This document shows positions 16,646 to 25,124 of a stretch of 64,000 bases of DNA, in pieces. A program made the translations under genes and the position numbers. Each line of letters opens with the position of its first letter. The stretch's first letter is position 1. The DNA is from Halanaeroarchaeum sulfurireducens (GTDB taxonomy: Archaea; Halobacteriota; Halobacteria; Halobacteriales; Halobacteriaceae), in assembly GCF_001011115.1 (NCBI RefSeq), contig NZ_CP008874.1, positions 1,378,440-1,442,439 on the forward strand, read 5' to 3'. The notes beneath the pieces are model-generated. The model was not told where the DNA came from. It worked only from the letters and a program-made list of their open reading frames with translations, and searched no databases.

Positions 16646-16750
16646 ATGGGCGACTGGACGTGTTTAATGGCGTTCTACCCGGAGTGCGAGGAGCGGTTGG
16701 GACGATGGAGGAGGGGTGTCCCGATTGCGGGTCGTACGTGAAGTGGGGGT
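16646..16750 (+). pseudogene. Frameshifted small zinc-ribbon protein
   Basis: From ATG 16646 the frame reads MGDWTCLMAFYPECEERLG and then loses sense; in the +2-shifted frame from 16705 the sequence reads MEEGCPDCGSYVKWG and stops at 16750. Joined, the two give a protein of about 35 residues with a C...C / CPDC zinc-ribbon layout like the many tiny zinc-finger proteins of haloarchaea. One indel between about 16697 and 16705 would explain it. It follows the R15P isomerase gene on the same strand. It may be a real pseudogene or a sequencing error. Confidence 0.5.
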
Positions 16751-16765
16751 AGCTCACAGACCCGG

Positions 16766-18142
16766 TCAGTAGTCGCTGCCCGCCGATCGGACGATACGAC
16801 CGGATCGGATGGGATCGATGCCACGTTCGCGGGCGTAGTCGGCCAGTACCTCGTACTGGGTGTCGAGACGGCGAACGCGGTGGCGTTCGTCCAGTGCGGG
16901 GAACTCGTCGGCGGAGAAAAACAGGTAATCCGTCGTCGCGAGGGAGTAGGTGGCATCGGGATCGACGGGGTCGCCACCGACGGTGACGTCGACCAGCGAG
17001 TGTTCGTTCCGATCCCAGACGAGTCTGGCGCCACTCACGTGGGCGTGCCACCAGTCCGGTTCGGCGAATTTGAGGTCGCTCTCGACCGCGCCCCGGAGGA
17101 CGGCCAGCAGTTCCGTTCCCGAGAGTTCGGCCACGGAGACGGGCTCCTGGAACGGAACGACGCTCACCAGGTCCGCCACTGTCACGGCGTCGATTAGGGG
17201 CGGCCCCGCCCGGACGCCCCCGCTGTTCTGGAGACCGACGTCGGCTCCGGCGGCCCAGCGGTACGCGTCCGCGACGAAGTTTCCGATACGGCTCTCGCCC
17301 CGGAAGACGGCCGACTCGGTACGCTCGATCGGCTCCTCGACGTATCCGACGACCTCGTCCAGGCCCGCATCCGACAGTCGTTCGTCGAGTCGGGACTGGA
17401 CGGATCCGTCGGGGGGCGCGTCGTCAACTTCGTGACGATTCACGGCTCCATCGGTGAGGTCGAGTTCGAGGAGGACCTGACCACCCGACCCTGGCCGGGT
17501 GAGGGTCGTCCCGTCGATGCGCTCGATCCGCTCGCTCGGGACGTGTCCGCCCAGCACCGCATCCACGTCGACCGCTGCGGCGAGTTCCCGGTCGCCAGTT
17601 CCCAGATGGGAGAGCGCGACGACCGCGTCGACGCCCCGGTCGCGCAGGGCGCCCGTCGCCTCCCGCGCCGCCTCGACCGGATCGGTGACGTCGAGGGGTT
17701 CGGCGGTCGGGTTCAGGGCCGGCGTCGCGTCGTCGAGGACGCCGAACACACCGACGCGATCACCCCCTCGTTCGACGATCGTCCACGGTTCGACGCCCAC
17801 GCCCTCCCCGAAGGGGCGCCCATCCAGGAAGACGTTACTGGAGACCCAGGCCTGGGGCGACTCCGCGACGATCTCGCGGGCCGTGTCGAGACCGTAATCG
17901 AAGTCGTGGTTGCCGAACGTCTCGACGTCCGGGTCGAGCGTGCGATAGAGATCGAGCGATTGGCGCCCCTCGTACGTAAGCGACAGAACGCCCGGAGCGG
18001 TGTCGTCGCCCGAACCGAGTACGATGGGATCAGGTCCCGCGTCGGCTCGCACCCGCTCGACGAGACCGGCGACCCGCGCCGCACGGGTCGGATCGTCGTA
18101 GGCGTTCTCGAGATCCGAATAGTGAATCAGTCGCAGCGACAC
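16766..18142 (-). CDS. 5'-nucleotidase/UshA-type metallophosphoesterase, divergent motifs
   Basis: From GTG 18142 this is a 458-residue two-domain protein: an N-terminal calcineurin-like phosphoesterase (VSLRLIHYSDLENAYDD, GSGDD, FGNHDFDYG, ALSHLGTGD, LGGHVPSE) and a C-terminal 5'-nucleotidase substrate domain (SRIGNFVADAYRWAAGADVGLQNSGGVR, VVPFQEPV, YSLATTDYLFF). Compared with UshA, motif I has SDLE where D-x-H is usual and GHVP where GHTH is usual, so two metal ligands are altered, while GNHDFD is intact. No signal peptide is visible, so it is probably cytoplasmic. The frame is open upstream to 18184, but the extra residues are Arg-rich. Confidence 0.82.
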   Translation of the reverse strand: MSLRLIHYSDLENAYDDPTRAARVAGLVERVRADAGPDPIVLGSGDDTAPGVLSLTYEGRQSLDLYRTLDPDVETFGNHDFDYGLDTAREIVAESPQAWVSSNVFLDGRPFGEGVGVEPWTIVERGGDRVGVFGVLDDATPALNPTAEPLDVTDPVEAAREATGALRDRGVDAVVALSHLGTGDRELAAAVDVDAVLGGHVPSERIERIDGTTLTRPGSGGQVLLELDLTDGAVNRHEVDDAPPDGSVQSRLDERLSDAGLDEVVGYVEEPIERTESAVFRGESRIGNFVADAYRWAAGADVGLQNSGGVRAGPPLIDAVTVADLVSVVPFQEPVSVAELSGTELLAVLRGAVESDLKFAEPDWWHAHVSGARLVWDRNEHSLVDVTVGGDPVDPDATYSLATTDYLFFSADEFPALDERHRVRRLDTQYEVLADYARERGIDPIRSGRIVRSAGSDY

Positions 18143-18299
18143 GGGTTGTACTCGCCGGCGTATTCGGATAGGTACTTCGGCCACGACGAGCCTGCGCGTG
18201 ATATCGACGTCTGCGTGGCTCCCGTTCGAACCGACGACGGAATTCGTGGAACCGACGGACGGAAAAGCGGCTTCGCGTCTCTCGGAGTGTCGTTGCCGA

Positions 18300-18755
18300 T
18301 TACTCGTACAGCCACTGCTCGTCGACCCGCTCGTAATGGATCAACTCCGCTTCGTCGAAGAACAGGTCGATCTCGCGCTCGTTGGATCCCGGCTCCGTAT
18401 CGGAGCCGTGGATGACGTTACGGCCGAGGTCGAGGCCGAAGTCGCCGCGGATCGTGCCGGGAGCGGATTCGGCTGGGTCGGTCTCGCCCATCATGGTGCG
18501 GACCTGCTGGACCGCGTCCTGGCCTTCCCAGACCATGGCCATGACCGGACCGGAGGTGATGAACCCCACGAGGTCGTCGAAGAAGGGCTTGTCCTCGTGT
18601 TCCCCGTAGTGTTCCTCGGCCAGGTCCCGGTCGATCTGCATGAGCTTTCCGCCGACCATCTTCAGACCGCGGTCTTCCAGCCGACCGACGATTTCGCCCA
18701 CGAGGCCGCGCTGGACCCCGTCGGGCTTGACCATCACGAAGGTACGCTCGGTCAT
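18300..18755 (-). CDS. ndk: Nucleoside diphosphate kinase
   Basis: A 151-residue NDP kinase that equilibrates nucleoside di- and triphosphates through a phosphohistidine. Key features: [21 protein letters not shown] at the N-terminus with the nucleotide-binding lysine, [11 protein letters not shown], and the active-site region [18 protein letters not shown] with the catalytic His. I start at 18755; the frame extends 25 residues upstream but those overlap rpl24e in another frame. The ATGA overlap with rpl24e indicates coupling in the L7Ae operon, a common haloarchaeal arrangement. Confidence 0.96.
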   Translation of the reverse strand: MTERTFVMVKPDGVQRGLVGEIVGRLEDRGLKMVGGKLMQIDRDLAEEHYGEHEDKPFFDDLVGFITSGPVMAMVWEGQDAVQQVRTMMGETDPAESAPGTIRGDFGLDLGRNVIHGSDTEPGSNEREIDLFFDEAELIHYERVDEQWLYE

Positions 18756-18937
18756 TGCTCGCCGCCGCGTGCCTCCTCGGTCCACTCGACGTCTCGGGGC
18801 TCGCGCCCGAGGTCCGCGTTCTTCTCGCACTTCGCGGAACAGAAGTACATCGTCTGTCCGTTGATGTAGACGTACATCGTGCCCGTCCCGGGCTCGATGT
18901 CCGATCCACAGTAGTCACACTGACGTGTTTGTGGCAT
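18752..18937 (-). CDS. rpl24e: Ribosomal protein L24e (eL24)
   Basis: A 61-residue archaeal L24e, a small zinc-binding protein of the large subunit. The zinc motif is [11 protein letters not shown]...FCSAKCEKN (C-x2-C, C-x3-C). Length fits the family. It overlaps ndk by 4 bp and abuts rps28e (shared base at 18937), so the four genes are one transcript. Confidence 0.96.
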   Translation of the reverse strand: MPQTRQCDYCGSDIEPGTGTMYVYINGQTMYFCSAKCEKNADLGREPRDVEWTEEARGGEQ

Positions 18938-19161
18938 TATTGGCCTCCGATGGCGTCGGCTTCGCGGGCCGTCTCACGCAGCTGAAGCACGTCGCCGACC
19001 CGGACGGGGCCGAGGACGTTTCGCGTGATGATGCGACCCTGGTTCGATCCTTCCTGGATGCGACATTTCACCTGCATCGCCTCGCCGTGCATCCCGGTCT
19101 TTCCGACGACCTCGATGACCTCGGCAGGCGTGGAGCCCTCTTCTTGTTCTTCCGCGCTCAT
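18937..19161 (-). CDS. rps28e: Ribosomal protein S28e (eS28)
   Basis: A 74-residue small-subunit protein with the family core [20 protein letters not shown] and the closing [22 protein letters not shown] short acidic N-terminus (MSAEEQEEG) is a halophile feature. It sits 9 bp downstream of rpl7ae and immediately before rpl24e, an arrangement conserved among archaea. Confidence 0.97.
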   Translation of the reverse strand: MSAEEQEEGSTPAEVIEVVGKTGMHGEAMQVKCRIQEGSNQGRIITRNVLGPVRVGDVLQLRETAREADAIGGQ

Positions 19162-19170
19162 GGCTCTGGA

Positions 19171-19533
19171 TTACCGCAGGTCCTCGACCTTCGATGCGAT
19201 GTCTTCGACGTCGGTCTCGGCCTCGCCGGCGTCGACGATGGCGGCGGCCGCGCTGCCGACGTCCAGGCCGGCGGCGGCACCGAGATCGTCCTGGGCCTCG
19301 ACGAACACGTACGAGATCCCCTTTTCGTCCGCTAGTTCGGGGATGTGCATGACGATCTCTTCCGGCGAGACGTCTTCGGCGACCGCCACGAGCGAGGCAT
19401 TCCCTCGCTCGATGGCCTTCGTCGTCTCGTTCGTTCCTTTCTTGATGCGACCGGTGTCGCGGGCCACCTCGAGCGCTTCGAGCGCTCGTTCTTGGAGGTC
19501 CGCGGGGACGTCGTAGTCTACGTATACTGGCAT
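19171..19533 (-). CDS. rpl7ae: Ribosomal protein L7Ae (K-turn binding)
   Basis: A 120-residue L7Ae/eL8: a ribosomal protein that also binds kink-turns in box C/D and H/ACA guide RNAs and RNase P. Diagnostic segments are [35 protein letters not shown] (RNA-binding NETTK) and [20 protein letters not shown]. It is the first gene of the operon. The mRNA leader is predicted to be about 90 nt, long for a haloarchaeon, which leaves room for the autoregulation known for archaeal L7Ae. Confidence 0.97.
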   Translation of the reverse strand: MPVYVDYDVPADLQERALEALEVARDTGRIKKGTNETTKAIERGNASLVAVAEDVSPEEIVMHIPELADEKGISYVFVEAQDDLGAAAGLDVGSAAAAIVDAGEAETDVEDIASKVEDLR

Positions 19534-19572
19534 GGTTGTTCACCTGGGTCCCGCGATCGGGCTTGCGCTCCC

Positions 19573-19654
19573 CCGCCATAGTGAGTCCTGGGGCTGGGAG
19601 CATCATCGACCCTCGCAGGGTGTACACGACACTGGGGTACCCGTGCTTAAAAGC
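19573..19654 (-). promoter_or_regulatory. rpl7ae promoter and structured leader
   Basis: On the minus strand a TATA element CTTTTAAG (19646-19653) would start transcription near 19620, about 90 nt before the rpl7ae ATG. In that leader GCTCCC and GGGAGC can pair around a loop, and ATGATG lies at the base of the stem, reminiscent of a box C side of a kink-turn. I could not find a convincing matching GA side, so autoregulation remains a suggestion. The same palindromic TATA (GCTTAAAAGC) could also serve tmcA in the other direction. Confidence 0.45.
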
Positions 19655-19737
19655 GTGTTCAAACCCCCTCGGCGTGCGATGCCGGAACAGCCCCTGGCAC
19701 CGAGGGGAAACGGTCTTGCGGGTGCCACACGAACGCC

Positions 19738-21984
19738 ATGCCGATGCTTCGCGAGGCCGCCGCCGACCTGCGGGCCGAGGCCAGACGGACCAACGAGCGA
19801 CGGCTCCTCGTCCTCGCCGGCGAGCGGACCGCCGGTCATCGGGCGGCGGAAGCCGCCATCTCGGCGGGGGGAATATCCCGGGAATCCGTCGTTGCCGTGG
19901 GATCCGGCGACGGGACGCACTTCGAGACGGTCCCGGTGACTCGGACCGATTCGATCCTCGGGACGACGCAGGCCGCCATCGTCCTCGACTGTCACGAGGC
20001 CTGCCGTCCGAACGCGCTGGGCCGGATGGTCGGCGCCGTCGACGGGGGCGGCCTGCTCGTACTCGTCGTCCCGCCGCTCGACGAGTGGGCCCACCGACGC
20101 GACGACTTCGACGAATACCTGGCCGTACCACCGGCGACCGTCGAGGACGTCGACGGACGCTTTCGAACCCGCATCGTCCGCACGCTCCGCCAGCACCGCG
20201 GTATCGCCGTGTACGACGTCGACGCACAAGCGCTGCAGGACAACGGCCTGACCGACCCGGCCCCCCGCCCGGCACCGCCGCCGATCGAGGTGCCGGCCGG
20301 ATCGGACTTTCCGTCCGCGGCGTACGACGCCTGTCTCACCCGGGACCAGGCGGACGCTCTGCGTTCCCTCGAAGCACTGTCTACCGACGAGAACGGCGTC
20401 GTCATCGAGGCAGACCGCGGCCGAGGGAAATCGAGTGTCGCCGGCCTCGCCGCGGGCAGTTTCGCGGTTGCCGGGGAGGACGTGCTCGTAACCGCGCCGT
20501 CCTACCGGAGCGCGAGGGCTGTCTTCGCGAGAGCGAACGAATTGTGTTCCACACTCGACATGTTGTCCAACGACGAAGGGGAGAGCGGGGCGCGCGTGCT
20601 CCGGACGGCTGCAGGCGGACGGGTCCGCTTCGAGCGTCCCCCGGCAGCAGCCACGCTCCCGGATTCCCCGGACGTCGTGCTGGTCGACGAGGCGGCAGCC
20701 TTGCCAGTGCGCGTGCTCGAATCCTTCCTCGAGGCCCCACGGGTCGCATTCACCACGACCGTCCACGGCTACGAGGGCGCTGGCCGAGGCTTCGACGTTC
20801 GATTCCGCGATCGACTCGCCGCGAGCGAGCACACCGTTCACGACGTCCACATGGGAGAGCCGATCCGCTACGCCCCGGGCGATCCGGTCGAGGTATGGGC
20901 CTTCCGGGCGCTTCTCCTCGACGCGCGCGGTGCGGTCGATCCGCTCGTCTCTGACGCGACACCAACCGAGGCGTCCTATCGAGCGCTCAGCGCCGACGAA
21001 CTCGTCGCCGACGAACACCTGCTCCGCGAGACGTTCGGACTGCTCGTCGCCGCCCACTACCGGACCGAACCGAACGACCTCGCCCGACTCCTCGACGCCC
21101 CCAACATCTCCGTCCGGGCCCTGCTCGTCGACGGGCACGTGGTGAGCGTCGCACTGCTGTCCCGCGAAGGCGGACTCGATGCCGAAACCCGGTCGGCGGT
21201 GTACGAGGGTAGCCGGATCCGGGGGAACATGATTCCCGACGTGTTGATGAGTCAGCTACGCGACGAGGCCGCCGGCGAGCCTGTCGGGGTGCGCGTGATG
21301 CGCATCGCGACCCACGCCGCCGCCCGCAACCGGGGGTTCGGCTCCCGACTGCTTGCGGAGATTCGCTCGGACGTCGAGGGCGTGGACTGGCTCGGCACCG
21401 GGTACGGAGCGACGCCACAACTCCTGCGGTTCTGGGCACGGAACGGGTACGGGGCCATTCACCTCTCGACGACGCGCAACGAGACGAGCGGCGAGTACTC
21501 CGTCGTCATGCTCGACCCGCTCACGGACGCCGGCGAGCGACTCCACGCTCGCCACGCCAGCTGGTTCGCTGCACGGGTGGGTCACCAGATGCACGACGTC
21601 CTCCGGGACGTGGACCCGGACGTCGTTCGAGCGGTCCTCCGTGCAGTCGACGCCGACCCGCCGATGGACCTCTCGAGGCGGCAGTGGCGACTGGTCGTGG
21701 GCGCGGCCTACGGTCCCGCGCTGTACAGCGCGGATCCCGGGCCGTTCTCACGACTGGCGATCACCCACCTCGTCTCTGGGGACCCGGGCGTGCTCACCCC
21801 CCGTGAGGAACGCCTTCTCGTGTGCAAAGTTCTGCAGGGCCACTCCGTGGAGACCGTCGCGAACCGGCTCGACTATCCTGGCACCTCCGCAGCCATGCGA
21901 GCGCTCGGCGACGCGTACCGGCCCCTCGTCGATGCATATGCCCCGAGCGACGTCCTCGACGAGCGCGACCGATACGGATCCTAA
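19738..21984 (+). CDS. tmcA: tRNA(Met)/RNA cytidine acetyltransferase TmcA
   Basis: A 748-residue TmcA/Kre33-type enzyme that makes N4-acetylcytidine using ATP and acetyl-CoA. Domains in order: N-terminal DUF1726-like (1-190), RNA-helicase-like ATPase with Walker A EADRGRGKSS (about 220) and Walker B VVLVDEAAALP, GNAT acetyltransferase with MRIATHAAARNRGFGSRLLAEI (about 520), and a C-terminal tRNA-binding region. Archaeal versions modify tRNA and in some species rRNA widely. It diverges from the rpl7ae operon, so both may share the intergenic promoter region. Confidence 0.95.
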   Translation: MPMLREAAADLRAEARRTNERRLLVLAGERTAGHRAAEAAISAGGISRESVVAVGSGDGTHFETVPVTRTDSILGTTQAAIVLDCHEACRPNALGRMVGAVDGGGLLVLVVPPLDEWAHRRDDFDEYLAVPPATVEDVDGRFRTRIVRTLRQHRGIAVYDVDAQALQDNGLTDPAPRPAPPPIEVPAGSDFPSAAYDACLTRDQADALRSLEALSTDENGVVIEADRGRGKSSVAGLAAGSFAVAGEDVLVTAPSYRSARAVFARANELCSTLDMLSNDEGESGARVLRTAAGGRVRFERPPAAATLPDSPDVVLVDEAAALPVRVLESFLEAPRVAFTTTVHGYEGAGRGFDVRFRDRLAASEHTVHDVHMGEPIRYAPGDPVEVWAFRALLLDARGAVDPLVSDATPTEASYRALSADELVADEHLLRETFGLLVAAHYRTEPNDLARLLDAPNISVRALLVDGHVVSVALLSREGGLDAETRSAVYEGSRIRGNMIPDVLMSQLRDEAAGEPVGVRVMRIATHAAARNRGFGSRLLAEIRSDVEGVDWLGTGYGATPQLLRFWARNGYGAIHLSTTRNETSGEYSVVMLDPLTDAGERLHARHASWFAARVGHQMHDVLRDVDPDVVRAVLRAVDADPPMDLSRRQWRLVVGAAYGPALYSADPGPFSRLAITHLVSGDPGVLTPREERLLVCKVLQGHSVETVANRLDYPGTSAAMRALGDAYRPLVDAYAPSDVLDERDRYGS

Positions 21985-22030
21985 CGCACCGAACGAAACG
22001 GCCATCTCTCTCGAAACGCTGAACACCGTC

Positions 22031-22501
22031 ATGGACCCGCTGGTCGCCGTCGCCTTCGTGCTGCTCGGGTTCGGTGTCGTCGCGAGCGTGGTTCCCATCC
22101 TTCCGGCAGGCGCCGTCTCGATGGCCGGCGTGCTTCTCTACTGGTGGGTCACGGGTCGGCCCGGCCCTATCGCAGTGGCGATCCTATTGATGACGGGGAT
22201 CGTCGCCCTGGCCGTCGACTGGGTGGCGGGACTCGTCGGGGCGAACGTCGGCGGCGCGTCGCTCCGAACGGGCATCGTCGCGACGGCGGTCGGCCTCCTG
22301 CTCTTCGTTCTGACCGGACCCGTCGGACTCGTCGCCGGCATCGGCGGGACGGTCTTCGCGATCGAACTGTCGCGGGGCGCGTCGAGGGAGGCCAGCCTTC
22401 GCGCCGCGGGATTTGCCGTCATCGGGGTGCTCGGGTCCGCTCTCATGCAAGCGGTCCTGACCGGGGCAATACTCGTCTCGATGGCCCTGATCTACCTGTG
22501 A
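22031..22501 (+). CDS. DUF456-type membrane protein
   Basis: A 156-residue protein that is almost entirely hydrophobic, with four or five helices. The PILPAGAVSMAGVLLYWW and glycine-rich GPVGLVAGIGGTVFAIELSRG segments resemble the DUF456 family, which contains GxxxG-type glycine-zipper repeats; its function is unknown. The ATG at 22031 lies 46 bp after the tmcA stop, so it may be the second gene of that operon. Its 3' end overlaps gltX by 10 bp tail to tail. Confidence 0.75.
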   Translation: MDPLVAVAFVLLGFGVVASVVPILPAGAVSMAGVLLYWWVTGRPGPIAVAILLMTGIVALAVDWVAGLVGANVGGASLRTGIVATAVGLLLFVLTGPVGLVAGIGGTVFAIELSRGASREASLRAAGFAVIGVLGSALMQAVLTGAILVSMALIYL

Positions 22502-24249
22502 GCGAAGTAGGCTACCGTCTCCTCCTCGGTATGGCGGTCGATTCGTGCGAAGCCGACACGGACGAACTGGACCAGTGCGTCGGACGGATAATCCGCGACA
22601 CCGGGTTCCGCGAAGCCGGAGACGTCGCCCTCCGTGGTCCGCATGCGGACGGGAATGCTCTCCGCGGCCGGCACCCAGTGGACGACGTCCACGCCACCCT
22701 CCCGGACCACGTCGATGTCGTCGTCGGTCGCGACGAGGCGATCCCCCTCGTATCGGACCGCGCCGAACCCCTTGAGCCAAACTACCTCACCCTCGGCGGG
22801 TAGGTCGCGGTCCTCGAGGTGGACTGCCTCGCCGACAGGGATGTCGCGGGTCCCGCGCTCCTCGTGATCGGGATGAAGGAGGGGAGCGGCGGTCGACGGC
22901 CCGCCCTCGACGGGGAGTTCGACGGCCTCGAAGGTCTGCTCGGCCTCGCCGCCGCGGGCGTCGAAGTCGGTCCTGACGAAAAAGCGCCGGTCGGTCTCGT
23001 CGTCGATCCGCTCGCGGTTGTTCGCGTAGACGCTGGACATCGACAGGTCCACGTTGCTCGTCGACGTGCCGAGCTCGATCATGGCGTCGACGATGGCCTC
23101 GCCCTGGATGCCCCGACGCCGAACGCTCTTGAGAGTCGGGGCGCGCGGGTCGTCCCACCCGTCCAGTTCGCCACCATCGATCAGCTCCTTGATCGTCGAC
23201 GTGCTCATCGAGACGTCGTACTCGTCGACCTGGACGTGCCCCCAGTGGACGACCTCCGGGTACTCCCAGTCGAAGTAGTCGTAGACGAAGCGCTGGCGCT
23301 TCGCTGAATCCTGGAGGTCGATACCGCGAATGATGTGCGTGATGTCGGTGAGGTGGTCATCGATGCCGGACTGGAAATCGAGCATCGGCCAGCACCGGTA
23401 CTCGGCGGCCGCCTCGCGAGGGTGGGGGACGTCGATCTGTCGGAAGGCGACCCAGTCGCGCAGCGCCGGGTTCTTGTGCTCGATGTCCGTTTTCACCCGG
23501 AGTACCATCTCGCCCGGGGCGTACTCCCCCTCGACCATCGCCTCGAACTCCGCTGTGACCGTTTCGCGGTCCTTCTCGCGGTGCGGACAGGCCGTACCGG
23601 CGTTTTTCAGCTCGGAGAACTCCTCGCCGGGGCAACTACAGGTGTACGCACCCCCCGCCTCGATGAGTTCCCTGGCGTACTCGTAGTACGTCTCCAGGCG
23701 ATCGCTCGCCAGGAGGACGTCGTCGGGCTCGAACCCAAGATACTCGATGTCCTCGAGGATCTGGTCGTACGCGTCGAGGTCCGGACGCTTCGTCTCCGGA
23801 TCGGTGTCGTCGAATCGGCAGATGAACGACCCGTCGTAGCGCTCCTTGTACGTCCCGATGACCGCCGGCATCCGTGCGTGGCCGAGGTGCCAGGGACCGT
23901 TCGGGTTGGGGGCGACTCGCATGCGGACCGCGTCGTATTCTTCGACGTTTGGCAGGTCCGGCAGCGTGGTCTCCGCTTCGTCGTCTTCGGCCTCCAGGTC
24001 CGCGAGCGCGTCGGGGTCGATCTCCCGGAGCCGTTCGCGCTGCTCCGTGGGATCCATCCCGTTCACTCGCTGGACGACGGGGGCGGCGACGCCGGCGATC
24101 TCGTCGCCGTGCTCGCGGAAGTCTGGGTTGTCGCCCATCAGTGGCCCCATTATCGCGCCGACCTGTGCCTCGCTTTCGTGTTTGAGCGCGTTGTAGAGGG
24201 CGTTACGCTCGACTGCCCGCTCGACCCGCTCTCGAAGCTCCTCGTCCAT
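22492..24249 (-). CDS. gltX: Glutamyl-tRNA synthetase (archaeal, non-discriminating type)
   Basis: A 585-residue class I synthetase of the archaeal GluRS/GlnRS type with a beta-barrel anticodon domain. The HIGH motif is NPNGPWHLGH (about residue 125); the KMSKS equivalent is VSMSTSTIKELI. A long N-terminal extension (1-110) and a zinc-site-like CSCPGEEF...CPHR segment precede the anticodon-binding half. In archaea it also charges tRNA(Gln) with Glu for later amidation. Start is ATG 24249 (MDEELRERV). Confidence 0.96.
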   Translation of the reverse strand: MDEELRERVERAVERNALYNALKHESEAQVGAIMGPLMGDNPDFREHGDEIAGVAAPVVQRVNGMDPTEQRERLREIDPDALADLEAEDDEAETTLPDLPNVEEYDAVRMRVAPNPNGPWHLGHARMPAVIGTYKERYDGSFICRFDDTDPETKRPDLDAYDQILEDIEYLGFEPDDVLLASDRLETYYEYARELIEAGGAYTCSCPGEEFSELKNAGTACPHREKDRETVTAEFEAMVEGEYAPGEMVLRVKTDIEHKNPALRDWVAFRQIDVPHPREAAAEYRCWPMLDFQSGIDDHLTDITHIIRGIDLQDSAKRQRFVYDYFDWEYPEVVHWGHVQVDEYDVSMSTSTIKELIDGGELDGWDDPRAPTLKSVRRRGIQGEAIVDAMIELGTSTSNVDLSMSSVYANNRERIDDETDRRFFVRTDFDARGGEAEQTFEAVELPVEGGPSTAAPLLHPDHEERGTRDIPVGEAVHLEDRDLPAEGEVVWLKGFGAVRYEGDRLVATDDDIDVVREGGVDVVHWVPAAESIPVRMRTTEGDVSGFAEPGVADYPSDALVQFVRVGFARIDRHTEEETVAYFAHR

Positions 24250-24301
24250 TGGTGGGAAATAACGGCGGGAGGGCAAATCGGTTGGGGTTCCACAACGGCG
24301 T

Positions 24302-24487
24302 TTAGCTTTCGAATAGATCGGAGAAGTCCCGTTCGCTCAATTCCTCTCGCGTTGATAGCGCCTCCTCCGATAAGGAGACGAGCGTCTCCAGAGCGACTTG
24401 AAAGGACTCGGCCTCGTAATTCGTTTCTACTTCGTGGATCTTCTCGATGTGCCGTTGCAGGTCCTCCGGGATTTCGTGGCTGGGCAT
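24302..24487 (-). CDS. Small acidic helical protein, unknown
   Basis: A 61-residue acidic, mostly helical protein (MPSHEIPEDLQRHIEKIHEVE...ALSTREELSERDFSDLFES). I choose ATG 24487 because GGTGAG lies just upstream and a TATA-like TATACATG is about 30 bp upstream; longer in-frame starts exist at 24499 and 24553. No family is recognised. It is 52 bp upstream of gltX in the same orientation and could be co-transcribed. Confidence 0.6.
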   Translation of the reverse strand: MPSHEIPEDLQRHIEKIHEVETNYEAESFQVALETLVSLSEEALSTREELSERDFSDLFES

Positions 24488-24598
24488 CTCACCTATCATG
24501 TTCGTTGTGATGGCATGTATAGGTTTGCGCCCGCAACCGCTATGCGCTCCCACCCATCGCCCGATAACGAGTGCACTCGTCCGGCCAGAACGGACCGC

Positions 24599-25045
24599 TC
24601 ACTTCGAAAACAGGGTGTCGGCGGTCGCCGCCCCGACGACGCTAAAGACCGAACCGAGAGTTACGGCCCTGAACGTGATCAGGACGGTCGAGAGATTGCT
24701 TTCGCTTTCCGCGATAAAGGTATCGGGGGCACCGAACAGGATCGCCAGTATCGCCACCGAGCCGAACGAGACGCCCATCAGCGAGATGAATCGGATCGGA
24801 ATGCCGGCGATGGTCGTTTCTTCCGATTGATCGCGTGTCGGATCTGCCTTGTACAGGGTCGCGTACCCGATGGCGAACACGACAGCGATCGTCGCCAGTG
24901 CCTGGAGTGCCGTCAAGTCGACAGCCAGCATCCAGACTTCCTCGGTCACGACGAACGGCCCAGCGAGGAGGAAACCCCCAACGATCTGCTGGGCGGTATC
25001 AGCGAGGTGAAATCGGGACGGACGGCGTGGCCGCTGCATTTTCAT
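24599..25045 (-). CDS. DUF2391-type integral membrane protein
   Basis: A 148-residue membrane protein with about four helices; the N-terminal FHLADTAQQIVGGFLLAGPF followed by VVTEEVWMLA is characteristic of the DUF2391/TIGR02587 family of unknown function. Two in-frame ATGs (25045, 25039) are equally possible. An AT-rich CATATTTGA about 28 bp upstream is a plausible TATA element, implying a nearly leaderless mRNA. No functional partner is evident. Confidence 0.72.
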   Translation of the reverse strand: MKMQRPRRPSRFHLADTAQQIVGGFLLAGPFVVTEEVWMLAVDLTALQALATIAVVFAIGYATLYKADPTRDQSEETTIAGIPIRFISLMGVSFGSVAILAILFGAPDTFIAESESNLSTVLITFRAVTLGSVFSVVGAATADTLFSK

Positions 25046-25124
25046 ATACAGGTACAGATTCCGCGGTCAAATATGGCCCGGTACCCGGAAAACGCCCCTG
25101 CGCGAACCGGTTCCGAACCGTCGC

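Noticed and set aside
19603-21138. 511-codon minus-strand frame opposite tmcA (and similar long antisense frames at 1249-2700, 28888-30273 and 40355-41845)
   Set aside because: High-GC shadow frames of well-supported genes; no family motifs and unlikely composition.
22492-24249. Defective KMSKS motif in glutamyl-tRNA synthetase
   Set aside because: The archaeal class uses an STS-K type variant, so MSTSTIK is within the normal range.
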